This document shows, one piece after another, positions 51,938 through 60,557 of a DNA stretch of 64,000 nt. The notes under the pieces were generated by a model. The model did no database searches. It was given only the letters and a program-made list of their open reading frames with translations, and was not told where the DNA came from. This stretch comes from Adhaeribacter arboris (GTDB lineage Bacteria > Bacteroidota > Bacteroidia > Cytophagales > Hymenobacteraceae). Position 1 is the stretch's first letter; every line of letters begins with the position of its first letter. The translations under genes and the position numbers were made by a program. The stretch is taken from contig NZ_PYFT01000001.1 in NCBI RefSeq assembly GCF_003023845.1, forward strand, positions 5,456,001-5,520,000, in the 5' to 3' direction.

Positions 51938-52177
51938 ATGGCCAGAGTTTGTGATTTAACCGGAAAAAGACCACAGGTTGGTAATAACGTATCACACGCA
52001 AATAATAAAACTAAGCGTAAATTTTACCCCAATCTTCAGAAAAAGAAATTCTATGTACCGGAAGAAGATGCCTGGATTACTTTAAAAGTATCTACCTCAG
52101 CTATCCGGACCATTAACAAAAATGGTATTTCGGCGGTACTTAAGAAAGCAGTAGCCGACGGTTATATCGTTTACTAA
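51938..52177 (+). CDS. rpmB: 50S ribosomal protein L28
   Basis: This is bL28, 79 residues, with the family start [27 protein letters not shown] (positions 1-27) and [16 protein letters not shown]. Only one cysteine is present, so it is of the zinc-free kind. It opens an operon: the aminopeptidase P gene follows 10 nt later. Confidence 0.96.
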   Translation: MARVCDLTGKRPQVGNNVSHANNKTKRKFYPNLQKKKFYVPEEDAWITLKVSTSAIRTINKNGISAVLKKAVADGYIVY

Positions 52178-52187
52178 TATTTTCTTT

Positions 52188-53621
52188 ATGGCGGCTATCC
52201 GGCTTTTCCTGCTTTTGGTAGGAATTAGTTTCGCCACTCAGGCCTTTGCACAAGGCGAAGTTTCTCCGGAGAAGCCAACCGATTTTTTAGATAAAGATTT
52301 TCACCGGCAACGGAGAGAGCTGCTAATTAAACAATTGCCGGCTCATTCCGTTGCCGTTTTTTTTGCCAATCCGGAACGTAACCGCGCCAATGATGTAGAT
52401 TTTAACTATCACCAAGACCCTGATTTTTACTACCTCACCGGTTACCATGAACCTAATTCCGTTTTAATTCTGTTTGCGCAAGAACAATCTATTGGGGGTA
52501 AGTCTACGCGCGAAGTTATTTTTGTGCAGCCCCGCGACCTGAAGCAAGAACAATGGAACGGAAAACGCCTCGGCGAAAAAGGAGTAGCCCAACAATTAGG
52601 CTTTCAGAATATTTTACTGAATTCCGCATTTGCGGCTTTTGACTTAAACTCATCTGCTTTTACGGGTGGAATTTTGATAAAAGACTTACCCGAAGATACC
52701 CGCGATGCTCCCCGTGACCCCGCCGATTTATTTAGCTTAATACAGCAGTTTAAACAAAAAGTAAATTTCCCGGGCAACCCGAAGGTAAATAATACCATTT
52801 TACATGCTATTCTGGATAGAATGCGGGAAATTAAAACCCCCGAAGAATTAAGATTATTGCGGAAAGCCATTGCTATTTCGGCAGTAGGGCAGCAGGAAGT
52901 GATGAAGGCCATGCGGCCAAATATGTCCGAAAGCGAAATTCAAGGATTGCACGAGTTTGTTTACAAAAAATACGGTTCCGAGTACGAGGGTTATCCTTCT
53001 ATTGTGGGGGCCGGTAATAATGCTTGTGTCCTGCATTACATCGAAAACGACAAACCCCAGGTAGGTACTAATTTAGTTTTAATGGATGTAGGAGCTGAGT
53101 ACCACGGTTATACCGCTGATGTAACGCGTACCATTCCGGCCAGTGGCAAATTTACGCCGGAGCAAAAGCAAGTGTATCAATTGGTATTCGAAGCCCAGCA
53201 GGCCGCTTTTGAGCAATGTAAAACGGGAAATCCGTTTAACGCCCCGCATCAAGCTGCCCAGCGTATAATTGCTCAAGGGCTTAAAAAGTTGGGAATTATT
53301 AAAAAGGAAGAAGACGCTTCTACTTATTTTCCGCACGGTACTTCGCATTACTTGGGCTTGGACGTACACGACCGGGGAACGTATGGTAAGTTACAAACCA
53401 ACAGTGTTATTACCGTAGAACCAGGGATTTACATTCCGGAAGGTAGCCCCTGTAATAAGAAGTGGTGGGGAATGGGTATCCGGATAGAAGACGATATTTT
53501 AATTACGGAAAAAGGCTGGGAAAATTTGTCGATTGCGGCTCCGCGTAGTGTTGCCGAGATAGAAGCTCTGATGGCGCAGCCCAGTGCCTTGCATGATTTT
53601 GTACTGCCGGAATTAAAGTAA
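52188..53621 (+). CDS. Aminopeptidase P family protein (Xaa-Pro aminopeptidase), exported
   Basis: This metallopeptidase removes N-terminal residues before proline. The 477-residue protein has an N-terminal signal peptide cleaved near QAFAQ (about residue 22), an aminopeptidase P N-terminal domain (about 40-170) and the catalytic pita-bread domain with metal ligands Asp300 and Asp311 (MDVGAEYHGYTADVT), His383 in HGTSH, Glu411 in VEPGIYIP and Glu433 in GIRIEDD. It starts 10 nt after rpmB. The signal sequence points to a periplasmic enzyme. Confidence 0.93.
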   Translation: MAAIRLFLLLVGISFATQAFAQGEVSPEKPTDFLDKDFHRQRRELLIKQLPAHSVAVFFANPERNRANDVDFNYHQDPDFYYLTGYHEPNSVLILFAQEQSIGGKSTREVIFVQPRDLKQEQWNGKRLGEKGVAQQLGFQNILLNSAFAAFDLNSSAFTGGILIKDLPEDTRDAPRDPADLFSLIQQFKQKVNFPGNPKVNNTILHAILDRMREIKTPEELRLLRKAIAISAVGQQEVMKAMRPNMSESEIQGLHEFVYKKYGSEYEGYPSIVGAGNNACVLHYIENDKPQVGTNLVLMDVGAEYHGYTADVTRTIPASGKFTPEQKQVYQLVFEAQQAAFEQCKTGNPFNAPHQAAQRIIAQGLKKLGIIKKEEDASTYFPHGTSHYLGLDVHDRGTYGKLQTNSVITVEPGIYIPEGSPCNKKWWGMGIRIEDDILITEKGWENLSIAAPRSVAEIEALMAQPSALHDFVLPELK

Positions 53622-53740
53622 CAATTATACAATTGTTCTTTTTAAGATTTATTCCAGGTTTATCGTACCCAAGAAAAAAGGCGTTTTAAAGGCTGGATCA
53701 AGAATCTCCTTACCCGAATAATTTAAAAATAAAATTCTAT

Positions 53741-53781
53741 AAAATAAAGAAAGAAGCCTTAAAGGCTTCTTTCTTTATTTT
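53741..53781. terminator. Bidirectional terminator overlapping the glycosyltransferase stop codon
   Basis: Twenty bases on each side of 53761 are perfectly complementary (an arm begins AAAATAAAGAAAGAAGCCTT). The glycosyltransferase stop codon (53759-53761) sits at the tip of the loop, so the last codons NKERSL are part of the stem. Confidence 0.88.
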
Positions 53782-54490
53782 GGGGCTGCTCAATTAAATA
53801 ATCGTGGTCTATTTTTTTAGTAGCAAATGAGCTGATTTGTTTAACTATATTTTTAAAACCTGCATACAATACAATGTCCGTAAACATCTCAAATTCTTTC
53901 TTGTATCCTTCTACTAAACCTATTTTTTTAGCTTTATACGTATTGGTAGCTGACCAGGGCATCCAGCGTACCTTGCGTTTGTGTTTTTGCATGTACAGGT
54001 TAATGGCCAGTTCTACTTGGTAACGGTTTACTTCCTGGTCTAGAATTTTAATTAAATCTTTTTTCTTTACAATTCGCTCCCCCGATAGTAAAATATCTCC
54101 CCGATCAAATTTAACAAACCAAGGGGCATTTACCCGGCGCAGAATAAGCATATCCAGGTTATAATGGGCAATTGCTTGAATAGCGCTCTCTACTTCCGAT
54201 TTATTAATTGATTGTAAATCAGCATCCATCAACAGGATGTTTTCATACTTGGCATATTTTAAACCCTGCCGGATAGCGGCGGCTTTACCTTGGTTATAAG
54301 GCAAACGGACAAGTTTTACCTGCGGATAGTATTGTTCGATTAAATCTGCGGTATCATCGTTTGAGCCATCGTCTACACAAATTATTTGAACAATATTTCT
54401 GATTTCTGTTACGACTTCCAGTACCTGAAACACTCGGTATTCTTCGTTATAAAAAGGGATAATGCACGTAGTCCGGATGTTTAATGGCAT
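53759..54490 (-). CDS. Family 2 glycosyltransferase
   Basis: The 243-residue protein is a GT-A type glycosyltransferase: CIIPFYNEEYRVFQVLEVV at the N-terminus, the nucleotide segment CVDDGSNDDTADLI, and the metal-binding MDADLQS at about 90-96. It lacks a membrane segment, so it acts in the cytosol or at the membrane face. Substrate and product are unknown. Its stop codon lies within a terminator shared with the aminopeptidase P gene. Confidence 0.9.
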   Translation of the reverse strand: MPLNIRTTCIIPFYNEEYRVFQVLEVVTEIRNIVQIICVDDGSNDDTADLIEQYYPQVKLVRLPYNQGKAAAIRQGLKYAKYENILLMDADLQSINKSEVESAIQAIAHYNLDMLILRRVNAPWFVKFDRGDILLSGERIVKKKDLIKILDQEVNRYQVELAINLYMQKHKRKVRWMPWSATNTYKAKKIGLVEGYKKEFEMFTDIVLYAGFKNIVKQISSFATKKIDHDYLIEQPQNKERSL

Positions 54491-54705
54491 AAGTTGCTTT
54501 TCGTTGCTTTAATAGTAGTGTATGTATTAATTAGGTTTGGGAAAGTTGAACAAAATACAATTACTTTCGCTGTTAGCAAATACGTGTTTGCTGTAAAAAA
54601 GACTATTTTAGGTACTGAAAGTTATATATATTTCTCTCGCCTTAGTTTAATAACGAATTAAGCTTCTATTTGAATACGTTTTGCTTAAAGGATAGTAGGT
54701 AGGCT

Positions 54706-54737
54706 CTTGAATAAATCTGCCGTTTACAGTACTTTTG
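54706..54737 (+). promoter_or_regulatory. Orphan promoter candidate
   Basis: CTTG, 20 nt and TACTTTTG form a good match to the promoter pattern, but the nearest gene start, rpmG, is 180 nt away and has its own closer promoter. Confidence 0.45.
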
Positions 54738-54858
54738 CCTGTGCTTGTAAGTTATTGATAGTTATAGAGATACTTGATTTAAGAATATAAATGGCAATGA
54801 GTTAGGATAAGTATGTGAAATCAAGATATCAGGCAAAGAAAACTTTTAAAGAGGCTTC

Positions 54859-54890
54859 CTTGTAATTTAAAATTGAATAAGCTATATTTG
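54859..54890 (+). promoter_or_regulatory. rpmG promoter
   Basis: CTTG, 20 nt and TATATTTG end 27 nt before the rpmG start codon. Confidence 0.6.
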
Positions 54891-54917
54891 CAGTCCTAAT
54901 TCAAAAATACAGTTGAG

Positions 54918-55100
54918 ATGGCTAAAAAAGGAAATAGAGTACAGGTAATAATGGAATGCACCGAGCAAAAAAACTCAGGTGTTCCGGGTACTTCCAGATA
55001 TATTACTACCAAAAATCGTAAAAATACCCCTGAACGGTTAGAATTAAAGAAATTTAATCCAAATCTGAAAAAAGTTACTGTACATAAAGAAATTAAATAA
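54918..55100 (+). CDS. rpmG: 50S ribosomal protein L33
   Basis: This is bL33, 60 residues: [17 protein letters not shown] at the start, [25 protein letters not shown] in the middle, and HKEIK at the end. The paired cysteines of zinc-binding L33 are missing (one Cys only), so it is the zinc-free form. The DUF4295 gene starts 2 nt later, then ftsY, in the order usual for this group. Confidence 0.96.
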   Translation: MAKKGNRVQVIMECTEQKNSGVPGTSRYITTKNRKNTPERLELKKFNPNLKKVTVHKEIK

Positions 55101-55102
55101 CC

Positions 55103-55258
55103 ATGGCTAAGAAAGTAGTTGCGACCCTTAAAACCTCCACTGGTAAAGATTGGGCAAAAGTTATTAAAGCAGTAAAGTCACCAAAAACCGGAGCCTATAC
55201 TTTTAGAGAAGAAATGGTGCCCGTAGATAAAGTGCAAGAATTTTTAGCAGCGAAATAA
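55103..55258 (+). CDS. DUF4295-family small protein
   Basis: The 51-residue basic protein begins MAKKVVATLKTSTGKDWAKV and ends with EEMVPVDKVQEFLAAK, matching DUF4295, a short protein always found next to rpmG in Bacteroidota. It starts 2 nt after rpmG. A ribosome-related role is likely from position and charge, but this is inference. Confidence 0.93.
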   Translation: MAKKVVATLKTSTGKDWAKVIKAVKSPKTGAYTFREEMVPVDKVQEFLAAK

Positions 55259-55288
55259 TTTCTATTTTCGCTCTCCATTTAATATTAA

Positions 55289-55319
55289 GAAGTCCCACAA
55301 AATTTGTTGGGACTTTTTC
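55289..55319 (+). terminator. Rho-independent terminator after the rpmG-DUF4295 pair
   Basis: AAGTCCCACAAA pairs with TTTGTTGGGACTT (one 1-nt bulge), followed by TTTTTC. Confidence 0.8.
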
Positions 55320-55535
55320 TGTTTATAGTCAGTGAATTGCAATTCTAAAAAGAAGAGTAATAAACTTATTATTGCTTTTGGCGCGATAGACGTAAACAAT
55401 AGCTTAATTTTTATTTCCTCAGCTAAATAGAGTTTTGAGCAATAACTTATTTGGTTAACCTTGTATTAAATAGTATTTGATACTTAAAAATTTATAATTA
55501 TAACTTAATAACATATTTCAGCAGTAATTACCACT

Positions 55536-56498
55536 ATGGGACTTTTCGACTTCTTCAGTAAAGAAAAAAAGGAATCGTTGGATAAAGGTTTGGAAAAAAC
55601 TAAAACCAACTTTTTCGACCAGTTAAGCAAAGCTGTAGTTGGTAAATCTAAGGTAGACGAAGAAGTACTGGACGACTTAGAAGATACCCTCGTGCACTCG
55701 GATGTAGGCGTACAAACTACCATTAAAATTATTAAGCGCATCGAAGATCGCGTAGCACGCGACAAATACCTGGGAACGGCTGAACTCGACCGCATTCTGC
55801 GCGAAGAAATTGCCGCTTTACTCGAAGAAAATAATTCCGGTAAAGTTACTGCTGAATTTGTGCTGCCCGCTAATATTAAACCCTACGTAATAATGGTAGT
55901 GGGCGTAAACGGAGTAGGCAAAACTACCACTATTGGTAAATTGGCCGCTCAGTTTAATAAAGCAGGTAAAAAAGTAGTTTTAGGAGCAGCTGATACGTTC
56001 CGGGCGGCGGCCGTTGATCAATTAATTATTTGGGGCGAACGCGTTGGTGTACCGGTTATTTCGCATGGTATGAACACCGACCCAGCTTCGGTAGCTTTCG
56101 ATGCGGTAAAGAAAGGCGTAGAAATGGAGGCGGATGTGGTCATTATTGATACGGCTGGTCGTTTGCACAACAAAGTGGGTTTAATGAACGAGCTTACGAA
56201 AATAAAACGGGTCATGCAGAAGTTTATCGAGCAGGCGCCACACGAAGTGTTGCTGGTATTGGATGGCAGCACCGGCCAGAATGCCGTTATTCAGGCGCGT
56301 GAATTTATGAAAGCTACGGATGTTACGGCACTGGCTATTACCAAACTGGACGGTACGGCCAAAGGCGGAGTTGTTATTGGTATTTCTGATGAGTTTAAAA
56401 TTCCAGTAAAATACATCGGTGTCGGTGAGAAAATTGATGACTTGCAAGTTTTTGACAAACACGAATTTGTTGATTCGCTTTTCTCCAAGCAGAAGTAA
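55536..56498 (+). CDS. ftsY: Signal recognition particle receptor FtsY
   Basis: FtsY is the receptor for SRP in co-translational insertion. The 320-residue protein has an N domain (about 1-100) and a GTPase G domain with GVNGVGKTT at 123-131, DTAGR at 205-209 and TKLDG at 269-273. It lacks the long acidic A domain of E. coli FtsY, as in most Bacteroidota. It stands 0.3 kb downstream of the rpmG-DUF4295 pair and is separated by a terminator. Confidence 0.96.
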   Translation: MGLFDFFSKEKKESLDKGLEKTKTNFFDQLSKAVVGKSKVDEEVLDDLEDTLVHSDVGVQTTIKIIKRIEDRVARDKYLGTAELDRILREEIAALLEENNSGKVTAEFVLPANIKPYVIMVVGVNGVGKTTTIGKLAAQFNKAGKKVVLGAADTFRAAAVDQLIIWGERVGVPVISHGMNTDPASVAFDAVKKGVEMEADVVIIDTAGRLHNKVGLMNELTKIKRVMQKFIEQAPHEVLLVLDGSTGQNAVIQAREFMKATDVTALAITKLDGTAKGGVVIGISDEFKIPVKYIGVGEKIDDLQVFDKHEFVDSLFSKQK

Positions 56499-56541
56499 AA
56501 TCTATCCATATAAATTTTCCTATTTTTAAAATTTTCTTTAT

Positions 56542-56587
56542 ACCAGTTCCAGACCAAACTATTAGAAGGTTAGGAACTGGTTTTTTG
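56542..56587 (+). terminator. Rho-independent terminator of ftsY
   Basis: ACCAGTTCC at 56542-56550 pairs with GGAACTGGT at 56573-56581 across a 22-nt loop, followed by a T run. Confidence 0.82.
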
Positions 56588-56711
56588 TTTGAATTCAGTG
56601 CTTACTTTGAATAATCCTCTGAAATACAACGCTATTTAACTTGCCGGCATTGTAATTATTTCTTTATATTGGCTTTGGATAGAATTATTTTTCTGCTTTC
56701 AACTGTCAATT

Positions 56712-58700
56712 ATGTCTTATATCTTTTTTCGCTACCTGCTGCTAATCTTTTTCTTTTCTGTATCATGTATTAGCTGGGCTAATGTACGATTACCCAAACT
56801 GGTTAGTGATAACATGGTCCTGCAACGCAATAGGAAAGTGCCGGTTTGGGGCTGGGCGGATAAAGGAGAAAAAGTAACCGTACAATTTAAAAATAAAACC
56901 TACTCCGCAGTGCCCGATGCGACTGGTAAATGGCTGGTTAATCTTCCGGCAATGGCAGCTGGTGGCCCGTATGATATGCAGATTACCGGCAAAAATTCTA
57001 TTACGGTAAAAAATATCTTAATGGGCGATGTCTGGTTAGGTTCTGGCCAGTCTAATATGGAGTTTCAGAGTTCCTGGCTCAAATTCAACGATGCGCAACT
57101 CGGGAAAGCGGAATTTCCAAACATTCGCCTGTTTACCGTAGAAAATGATTTAAGCCCCATACCTTTGGCAGATGTTAAAAAGGCGGAATGGAAAGTCTGT
57201 AATAAAGAGAACGCTTATAATTTTTCGGCTGTAGCCTTTTTCTTCGCCCGGGAATTGCACCAAAGAGAAAAAGTGCCGATAGGAGTAATTCTTACCTCGT
57301 GGGGCGGCACCATCATCGAAACCTGGATGAGTCCGGATGCAATAAATAAATTTCCGGAGCTGAAAAGCCAAATTGCTGGTATGGATGGCTCGCCCGATTT
57401 CTTAAATAAATTAAAACAGGAAAATGAAGCTCAGGTACAAGAATGGATAAAGCAGAGCTATACGGTTGATGCAGGATATACGAATGGCATGGCCAGTTGG
57501 AACAGCCCCAATGTAAATTCTCCTGATTGGAAAGAAATGAATATTCCTTCCTTATGGGAAACTATCGCTCTGCCTGATTTTGATGGCATTGTTTGGTTAC
57601 GCAAAGAATTTACTTTACCTACCAATTTTAAAGCGCAGGAAATAATTCTGAACTTAGGTCCGATTGATGATCTGGATCAGACTTGGGTAAACGGTGCACT
57701 CGTAGGCGAAAGCGGGCAATACAATATTCCTCGTAAATATCCGGTAAAAGCAGGGGTTGTAAAGCCTGGTAAAAATGTAGTAGTGGTGCGCGTAACGGAT
57801 ACGGGCGGCGGAGGCGGTATCTACGGCAAACCGGAAGAATTATTTCTGACTGATACTAAAGCAAATAAAATTGCCGACTTGAGTGGGACCTGGCAGTATA
57901 AGGTAGGCAGCGATTCTAAGCAAAACAAAATAGGTACGCCGCCATCCGTAGATGTAGGGCCTAATAGTCGCCCAACTTTACTGTATAATGCCATGGTTAA
58001 GCCCCTAATTCCTTACGCTATCAAAGGAATGATTTGGTACCAAGGCGAAAGCAATGCGGGTAGAGCCTACCGTTACCGCGATTTATTTCCAGCAATGATA
58101 ACAGATTGGCGAGCTAAGTGGGGCCAGGGAAACTTTCCGTTTTTGTTTGTGCAACTCGCTAATTTTATGAAAACCACTCCGGAACCTAACGAAAGCGAGT
58201 GGGCAGAATTACGAGAAGCCCAAGCCAAAACTTTAACTATACCTAATACGGCTATGACCGTTATTATTGATATTGGCGAAGCGGACGACATTCACCCAAA
58301 AAATAAACTAGACGTTGGGAAGCGTTTAGCCCTTGCCGCAGAAAAGCTGGCTTACAACCAAAAAGTAACGTTCAGCGGTCCGTTGTATAAAAATATGAAA
58401 GTGGAAGGAAGCAAAATTCGTCTCACATTTGATCATGCTGAACCAGGACTTATAACCAAAAACGGAGCAACTTTAAAAGGTTTTGCTATTGCCGGTTCAG
58501 ATCATAAATTCGTTTGGGCCGATGCGCAGATTGAAGGAAACACAGTAGTGGTATCTTCGACTCAAGTTTTGGCACCAGTAGCCGTGCGTTATGCCTGGGC
58601 TGACAATCCGGATGAGGCTAATTTATACAATAAAGCCGATTTACCGGCCTCTCCGTTCCGCACGGATGACTGGCCAGGATTAACCATTAACAAAAAGTAG
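56712..58700 (+). CDS. Sialate O-acetylesterase
   Basis: This exported esterase removes O-acetyl groups from sialic acids (or from related plant polysaccharides). The 662-residue protein has a signal peptide cleaved near SWA (about 23), an SGNH-type catalytic domain with SGQSNME (catalytic Ser114) at 111-117, an inserted jelly-roll module (about 260-400, with IVWLRKEFTLP) and the second part with WYQGESNAGRAY and DIHPKNKLDVG (catalytic His). It is a single gene. Confidence 0.92.
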   Translation: MSYIFFRYLLLIFFFSVSCISWANVRLPKLVSDNMVLQRNRKVPVWGWADKGEKVTVQFKNKTYSAVPDATGKWLVNLPAMAAGGPYDMQITGKNSITVKNILMGDVWLGSGQSNMEFQSSWLKFNDAQLGKAEFPNIRLFTVENDLSPIPLADVKKAEWKVCNKENAYNFSAVAFFFARELHQREKVPIGVILTSWGGTIIETWMSPDAINKFPELKSQIAGMDGSPDFLNKLKQENEAQVQEWIKQSYTVDAGYTNGMASWNSPNVNSPDWKEMNIPSLWETIALPDFDGIVWLRKEFTLPTNFKAQEIILNLGPIDDLDQTWVNGALVGESGQYNIPRKYPVKAGVVKPGKNVVVVRVTDTGGGGGIYGKPEELFLTDTKANKIADLSGTWQYKVGSDSKQNKIGTPPSVDVGPNSRPTLLYNAMVKPLIPYAIKGMIWYQGESNAGRAYRYRDLFPAMITDWRAKWGQGNFPFLFVQLANFMKTTPEPNESEWAELREAQAKTLTIPNTAMTVIIDIGEADDIHPKNKLDVGKRLALAAEKLAYNQKVTFSGPLYKNMKVEGSKIRLTFDHAEPGLITKNGATLKGFAIAGSDHKFVWADAQIEGNTVVVSSTQVLAPVAVRYAWADNPDEANLYNKADLPASPFRTDDWPGLTINKK

Positions 58701-58810
58701 CAGAAGTAAATTCTTAGCTACCGGTTTTAATTTTTGTATCAGCTATTCGTTATCAGGTTCTACTACTATATCAAAAACGTTTTGGATTTATTTAATTCAC
58801 TAAACAATTG

Positions 58811-58818
58811 TAACTTTG
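58811..58818 (+). promoter_or_regulatory. rimO promoter (-7 element)
   Basis: TAACTTTG is a perfect TAnnTTTG, 77 nt before the GTG start of rimO. The nearest TTTG upstream is 26 nt away, longer than usual. Confidence 0.45.
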
Positions 58819-58894
58819 CCAGCCATTTCGAAACGAACCATTCTATCCAAAAGAAGGTTTTCGATTTGAATACATATTACCTCATAATTAATAA

Positions 58895-60208
58895 GTGAAA
58901 GTAAGAACGTTAAAAAAAGATAAGGTAAACGTTATCACCTTAGGTTGTTCTAAGAATCTGGTTGATTCGGAAGTTTTAATGGGGCAATTGCGCAGTAACA
59001 ATTTTGCGGTTACCCACGAATCCGGAAAAAACGATGCCAATATTATAATCATAAATACCTGCGGTTTTATCGACAATGCCAAGCAGGAATCCATTGATAC
59101 TATTCTGCAATACGCCGACGAGAAAGAAGCCGGCAACATTGACAAATTATACGTAACCGGGTGCTTGTCGCAGCGCTACAAAGATTCTCTGGAAGCAGAA
59201 ATCCCGCAGGTAGATGCGTATTTCGGTACTTTGGAAATGCCGCAATTGCTTAAAACTTTAAATGCCGATTATAAGCACGAATTAGTTGGCGAACGCCTTC
59301 TGACCACACCCAAACATTACGCTTACTTTAAAATCGCCGAAGGCTGCAATCGCCCCTGTTCTTTCTGTGCTATTCCGTTAATGCGGGGCAAACACGTAGA
59401 CCGCCCAATAGAAGATTTGGTGAAAGAAGCGAATCGTTTAGCCGAAATGGGCACAAAAGAATTGATCTTGATTGCGCAGGATTTAACCTACTACGGATTG
59501 CAGCAGTACGGCGAGCGGAAGTTGCCGGATTTGTTACGGCACTTATCCGATGTACCCGGTATCGATTGGATTCGGTTGCAGTACGCTTATCCCTCGCAGT
59601 TCCCGATGGAAGCTTTGGACGTAATGGCCGAGCGCGCGAATATCTGTAAATACCTGGATATGCCGCTGCAGCACATTTCCGATAATATGCTTAAAACCAT
59701 GCGTCGCGGAATAAGTAAACGCCGTACTATTGAACTGGTAGAAACTATTCGGGAGCGGGTGCCAAATATTGCTTTGCGCACTACTTTGATTGCTGGTCAT
59801 CCTGGCGAAACGCAACAAGATTTCGAAGAGCTTTACGATTTTGTGGAAAGAACCCGCTTCGATCGTTTGGGTATATTTACGTATTCGCACGAGGAAAACA
59901 CGCATTCACACACCCTTGGCGATACGGTGCCGGATGAAGTAAAACAAGAGCGGGCCGATGCTATTATGGAATTACAGCAAGGTATTTCTTTAGAGCTGAA
60001 CGAAGCGCGCCTAGGCCAGACTTATAAAGTATTATTTGATCGAAAGGAAAGCGGTTATTACGTTGGTCGTACTCAATACGACTCACCGGAAGTAGATAAC
60101 GAGGTACTGGTTCCGGCTACTAACCACTATATAAGAACGGGAGAATTTGCCAACGTAAAAATTACCAGCAGTACCGATTTTGATTTATACGGGGAAGTAG
60201 TTAGCTAA
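58895..60208 (+). CDS. rimO: Ribosomal protein S12 methylthiotransferase
   Basis: RimO adds a methylthio group to the conserved aspartate of ribosomal protein S12. The 437-residue protein has the UPF0004 domain with cluster cysteines Cys18 (LGCSKNLVDSE), Cys56 (NTCGF) and Cys90 (VTGCLSQRY), the radical SAM motif C151-x3-C155-x2-C158 (EGCNRPCSFCAI), and a C-terminal TRAM domain. GCSKNLVDSE points to RimO rather than MiaB. The start is GTG. Confidence 0.95.
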   Translation: MKVRTLKKDKVNVITLGCSKNLVDSEVLMGQLRSNNFAVTHESGKNDANIIIINTCGFIDNAKQESIDTILQYADEKEAGNIDKLYVTGCLSQRYKDSLEAEIPQVDAYFGTLEMPQLLKTLNADYKHELVGERLLTTPKHYAYFKIAEGCNRPCSFCAIPLMRGKHVDRPIEDLVKEANRLAEMGTKELILIAQDLTYYGLQQYGERKLPDLLRHLSDVPGIDWIRLQYAYPSQFPMEALDVMAERANICKYLDMPLQHISDNMLKTMRRGISKRRTIELVETIRERVPNIALRTTLIAGHPGETQQDFEELYDFVERTRFDRLGIFTYSHEENTHSHTLGDTVPDEVKQERADAIMELQQGISLELNEARLGQTYKVLFDRKESGYYVGRTQYDSPEVDNEVLVPATNHYIRTGEFANVKITSSTDFDLYGEVVS

Positions 60209-60512
60209 ATTTACCTTTTTTCGGCCGGAGTATCTAGTTTAAGGCTTCTGGAACATTAAATTTTTATAAATACCGATTAGAAGCAGCGTTTCTGAGAAGT
60301 AGCTGGGAATGTTCTTGAAAGTAATTAGGATTTTATCATCCACTACTTTCAGGAACATTTCTTTTTTAGCTTGGCTCTTTCCGCATGAACATTTGTATTC
60401 GGTTTAAACTATTTCGGTACATTGTTGTTACTCTCCATAAAATAAAATTTACTTGCTGAAGCGTAAAAAACGTTTTCCGTTAAAATCCCTGTCAAACTAA
60501 TAAAATAACATG
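60209..60512. other. rimO-bshC intergenic region
   Basis: It holds the rimO terminator and, at its end, the bshC promoter element. No gene was seen. Confidence 0.5.
60306..60367 (+). terminator. Long-stem terminator of rimO
   Basis: AATGTTCTTGAAAGTA near 60308-60323 pairs with TACTTTCAGGAACATT near 60344-60359 (one mismatch) across a 20-nt loop, followed by TTCTTTTTT. Confidence 0.72.
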
Positions 60513-60520
60513 TTACTTTG
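60513..60520 (+). promoter_or_regulatory. bshC promoter (-7-like element)
   Basis: TTACTTTG is one base off TAnnTTTG and lies 37 nt before the ATG at 60558. It argues that the earlier ATG at 60510 is not the start. Confidence 0.4.
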
Positions 60521-60557
60521 CGATACGGCACTAGCCGGCCACCAAAAATGCTTTCGA

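Larger units (their letters stand above)
54491..54917. other. Intergenic region with two promoter-like elements
   Basis: No ORF is seen. Two TAnnTTTG elements on the plus strand (54730-54737 and 54883-54890) are the only features I can support. Confidence 0.45.
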
